Assembly (NCBI GenBank): GCA_046350655.1
Contig: JAXMAB010000006.1
Span: 496,001 to 560,000, forward strand
Reading direction: 5' to 3'
Length of the DNA: 64,000 nt
From: JAEUHO01 sp046350655
GTDB lineage: Bacteria > Planctomycetota > PLA2 > JAEUHO01
The translations under genes and the position numbers were made by a program. The notes below the pieces were generated by a model. The model worked only from the letters and a program-made list of their open reading frames with translations. It had not been told where the DNA came from and ran no database searches. Below are positions 61,286 through 64,000 of this stretch, piece by piece (position 1 is the stretch's first letter; each line of letters opens with the position of its first letter).

Positions 61286-63634
61286 GTGACGTCCGCGCCG
61301 TCGTCCCGTCGGAGGTCGGTGACCGCGATCGCCGTCGCGGTCGCCGTCGTCGTGGCGGGGCTCGCGGCCGCGCGGGCCTTGCGTCCCCGCGACGGGGCCG
61401 CGGTCCCCGATGACGCCGCGCCGGCGAAGGGGTTCGTCGGGTCGGCGTCGTGCCGCGAGTGCCACCGGTACTGGCACAAGCGGTGGTCCGGCTCCCACCA
61501 CGACCGCGCGATGCAGCGCGCGACGCCGGCCGCGCTCGCGGGCGACTTCGCGGCGCCGCCGCTCGAGTTCGCCGGCGAGACGACGGCGTTCCGCCGCGAG
61601 GGCGAGGCGTCGTTCCTGACGACCGAGGGCCCGGACGGCCGCGCGCGGGAGCTCCCGGTCGCGTTCACGTTCGGCGTGTGGCCGCTGCAGCAGGTGCTCG
61701 TGCCCGGCGAGCGCGGGCGGTACCACGCGCCGCTCGTGGCGTGGGACGCGCGGGCCGCGGCGGCCGGCGGGCAGCGGTGGTTCCGGCTCCGGCCCGAGGA
61801 CGGCCGGATCCCGCCGACGGACCTCTACCACTCGTTCGGGCCGTACCAGCGCTGGAACTCGATGTGCGCGGAGTGCCACTCGACCGGCGTGCGGAAGCGG
61901 TGGGACGCCGCCGGCGACCGCTACGCGACGACGTGGGTCGAGGACGGCGTCGGGTGCGAGGCGTGCCACGGCCCGGGCGAGGCGCACGTCGCCCACGAAC
62001 GCGGCAAGGACGCCGCGGGGGCGGGGCCGGTCCCGCCGCGGTACGGCCTCGCGGTCGAGCTCAAGGAGCACCGGCCGCTCGGCTGGCACCTCGACGCGGC
62101 GCGCGGCATCTGGATGCGGACGCCGGTGGGGCGGCCGGCGGAGCACTACGACGTGTGCGCGCGGTGCCACAGCCGCCGCGGCACGATCGCCGAGGCCGAC
62201 GTCGGCGCGCCGCTCCACGACACGCACCGCGTCGCGTTGCTCGACGAGGGCCTCTACTTCGCCGACGGGCAGGTGCGCGAGGAGGTGTTCGAGCACGGCT
62301 CGTACCTCCAGAGCAAGATGTACGCGATCGGCGTCGGCTGCTTCGACTGCCACGACCACAAGGCGCGCGCGCCGACCGACGGCGCCGCCGCGGCGTGCGC
62401 GAACTGCCACCTGCCGGAGAAGTTCGCGACGCCGGCGCACCACCACCACACCCCGGGCAAGCCGGGCGCGGGGTGCGTGGACTGCCACATGCCGACCCGC
62501 ACGTACATGGTCGTGCACGCGCGGCGCGACCACGCGATCCGCATCCCGCGCCCGGACCTCTCGGTGACGCTCGGGACGCCGAACGCGTGCAACGGGTGCC
62601 ACGCCGAGAAGGACGCGGCGTGGGCGGCCGAGCGCACCGCCGCGTGGTGGCCCGCCGTGCCGACGCGCCCGCACTGGGGCACCGCGCTCGACGCGGGCCG
62701 GCGCGGCGCGCCGGGCGCGGCCGCCGCGCTCGCGGCCCTCGTCCGCGACGCGAAGACGCCGGCCATCGTGCGCGGGACCGCCGCGTCGCTCCTCGCGCGC
62801 AACCCGTCGCCCGACGTCGAGCGCACGGTCGCGGTCGCCGCGAGCGACGTCGACCCCCTGGTCCGGCGGGGCGCGGTCGAGGGCGCGGCCGTCCTCGCGC
62901 CGGACGCGCGGTGGCGCGTGCTCGGGCCGCTGCTCGCCGACCCCACGCGCGTCGTGCGCATCGACGCGGCGCGGCGGCTCGTCGGAACCGACACGCCGAC
63001 CCCGGCCGACGGGGACCGGCTCGCGGCGGGGGTACGCGAGGCCCGCGCGGCCGCGGCCTGGGCGGCCGACACGCCCGAGGGCGGGATGGCGCTGGGCGAC
63101 CTCGAGACCGCCGTCGGCGACCTCGCCGCGGCGGAGCGCGCGTACCGCGCGGTGATCGCCTCGGCCGCCGCGTTCGTCCCGGCCCACGTGAACCTGGCCG
63201 ACGTGCTGCGGCAGGCGGGGCGCGAGGGGGAGGCGACCGCCGTCCTCGAGGCCGCGGTCCGGACGTGGCCGGAGGCGGCCGCGGCGCACCACGCGCTGGG
63301 CCTCGCGTACGTGCGCGCGCGACGGCTCGCGGACGCGGGCACCCACCTCGAGAAGGCCGCGACCCTCGCGCCGCGGGTCGCGGACTTCGCCGTCGCGTGG
63401 GCCGCGTGGCTGGCCGACACGGGCAGCCCGCGGCGGGCCGTCGACGTCGTCGCAGCGGCCTCGGCGGCCCAGCCGTACGACCCGGACCTCCTCGCCGCGT
63501 GGGCGTCGCTCGCCGCCCAGGCGGGGGACCGGGCGGGCGCGCTGAAGGCGCTCTACCGCCTCGAGGCGCTGCGGCCCTGGGACGACCGGTGGCGCGCCGA
63601 GCGCGAGGCCGTCGAGCGCGCGGGTCCCCGATGA
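61286..63634 (+). CDS. Octahaem c-type cytochrome with HEAT-like and TPR repeats
   Basis: A 782-residue protein anchored by an N-terminal helix (about 12-33). Eight haem-binding CxxCH motifs are visible: CRECH, CAECH, CEACH, CARCH, CFDCH, CANCH, CVDCH and CNGCH, between about residues 57 and 440. The arrangement resembles the cytochrome-c554/c' and NapC/octahaem reductase groups. After the haem domain come HEAT-like helical pairs (about 465-570) and TPRs (about 600-770). A role in periplasmic electron transfer with partner binding through the repeats is likely; donor and acceptor are unknown. GTG start, GGAG upstream. Confidence 0.88.
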   Translation: MTSAPSSRRRSVTAIAVAVAVVVAGLAAARALRPRDGAAVPDDAAPAKGFVGSASCRECHRYWHKRWSGSHHDRAMQRATPAALAGDFAAPPLEFAGETTAFRREGEASFLTTEGPDGRARELPVAFTFGVWPLQQVLVPGERGRYHAPLVAWDARAAAAGGQRWFRLRPEDGRIPPTDLYHSFGPYQRWNSMCAECHSTGVRKRWDAAGDRYATTWVEDGVGCEACHGPGEAHVAHERGKDAAGAGPVPPRYGLAVELKEHRPLGWHLDAARGIWMRTPVGRPAEHYDVCARCHSRRGTIAEADVGAPLHDTHRVALLDEGLYFADGQVREEVFEHGSYLQSKMYAIGVGCFDCHDHKARAPTDGAAAACANCHLPEKFATPAHHHHTPGKPGAGCVDCHMPTRTYMVVHARRDHAIRIPRPDLSVTLGTPNACNGCHAEKDAAWAAERTAAWWPAVPTRPHWGTALDAGRRGAPGAAAALAALVRDAKTPAIVRGTAASLLARNPSPDVERTVAVAASDVDPLVRRGAVEGAAVLAPDARWRVLGPLLADPTRVVRIDAARRLVGTDTPTPADGDRLAAGVREARAAAAWAADTPEGGMALGDLETAVGDLAAAERAYRAVIASAAAFVPAHVNLADVLRQAGREGEATAVLEAAVRTWPEAAAAHHALGLAYVRARRLADAGTHLEKAATLAPRVADFAVAWAAWLADTGSPRRAVDVVAAASAAQPYDPDLLAAWASLAAQAGDRAGALKALYRLEALRPWDDRWRAEREAVERAGPR

Positions 63635-63734
63635 GCGGCGGATCGCCCTCGATCACGGCCGACGCGGCGGTGCGCCCACCATTCGTCTAGACTCGGTCCG
63701 GCGTTCCCCCGGCGCCGCGCCTCCCGGAGCTCCC

Positions 63735-64000
63735 ATGCGCCTGTCGGACCTCTCCTTCAAGTCCCGGTTCGCCGCCGTCGCCCTCGTCGTCTTCGCCGCG
63801 TTCGCGGCGCTGATCCTCATCGGCTGGCGGACCGTCTCGCGCGTGATGATCGACGGCGAGCTCTACCGCGCCATCTCGGACGACAAGGAGCTCTATGCCG
63901 ACCTCGTCCCCCCGAGCCTGAGCGCGTCCGTCCTCCACCGGCGCGCGACGACCGCCGCGTACGCGCGGGACGCCGAGAAGCGGCTCGCCGGCGCGGCCGA
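63735..64000 (+). CDS. N-terminus of a membrane sensor protein, truncated by window edge
   Basis: The first 88 residues: SFKSRFAAVALVVFAAFAAL is a membrane helix (about 7-33), followed by a periplasmic stretch beginning TVSRVMIDGELYRAISDDKE that resembles the first helix of a four-helix-bundle sensor. This is how methyl-accepting chemotaxis proteins and some histidine kinases begin; the output domain is outside the window. TAGACT (63688-63693) lies 41 bases upstream. Confidence 0.65.
   Translation, partial: MRLSDLSFKSRFAAVALVVFAAFAALILIGWRTVSRVMIDGELYRAISDDKELYADLVPPSLSASVLHRRATTAAYARDAEKRLAGAA

Overview
The window is about 64 kb of a very GC-rich bacterial chromosome. The organism is a diderm: it carries LptF and LptG, an MsbA-type ABC exporter, a lipid-A/Kdo-kinase-like protein, two outer-membrane beta-barrels and many signal peptides. 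A Planctomycetota or Myxococcota-like lineage would fit the large secreted unknown proteins, the CHAT-TPR protein, the multihaem cytochrome with TPR repeats and the DUF3300 and M14 proteins. That placement is inference; no rRNA is present to settle it. Genes are tightly packed, with many GTGA or ATGA stop/start overlaps. Start codons are often preceded by a TAnnnT -10 box, sometimes so close that the mRNA would be leaderless.

Layout. 1-4.8 kb: envelope biogenesis (ABC exporter, double kinase, divergent lptF-lptG). 4.9-9 kb: a SecD-like lipoprotein divergent from a three-gene RNA/ribosome operon (RluA-family pseudouridine synthase, TrmH-type methyltransferase, RsgA). 9-18.2 kb: GT-C glycosyltransferase, FolC, two paralogous membrane-anchored unknown proteins, AroB, M14 metallopeptidase. 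18.2-26.5 kb: STAS protein, MoxR ATPase and TatD (both frame-disrupted), secreted proteins including DUF3300, and monomeric isocitrate dehydrogenase.

26.85-37.3 kb: a tRNA-Cys gene with a strong terminator is followed by a compositionally different accessory region. It holds an NYN-domain protein, a SIR2-like protein with a DUF6941-like partner, an excisionase-like HTH protein, and fragments of a primase-polymerase, a GHKL ATPase, a DUF932-like protein, a ParB N-domain and a tyrosine recombinase. It ends with a long coiled-coil membrane protein. I read it as a decayed integrative element in which internal deletions fused unrelated gene halves and which now carries possible defence cargo.

37.3-64 kb: core-like sequence again, with a propeller-like protein, a secreted TPR-CHAT protein, a MarR/cupin divergent pair with a clear operator, a group of small membrane or basic proteins (H1-like, DUF1328), an alpha/beta hydrolase, a CAP-domain protein (frame-disrupted), a propeller-gluzincin protease, a DEAD-box helicase, a phospholipid/isoprenylcysteine methyltransferase-like protein, a divergent pair of related outer-membrane proteins, an octahaem cytochrome and the start of a membrane sensor.

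Two dispersed intergenic repeat families run through the chromosomal part and are not seen in the island: one with an 18-bp core GCGGGCCTCGCGGTCCCG (about 14 copies, several as hairpin-forming inverted pairs), and a rarer about 60-bp hairpin element found directly after two genes.
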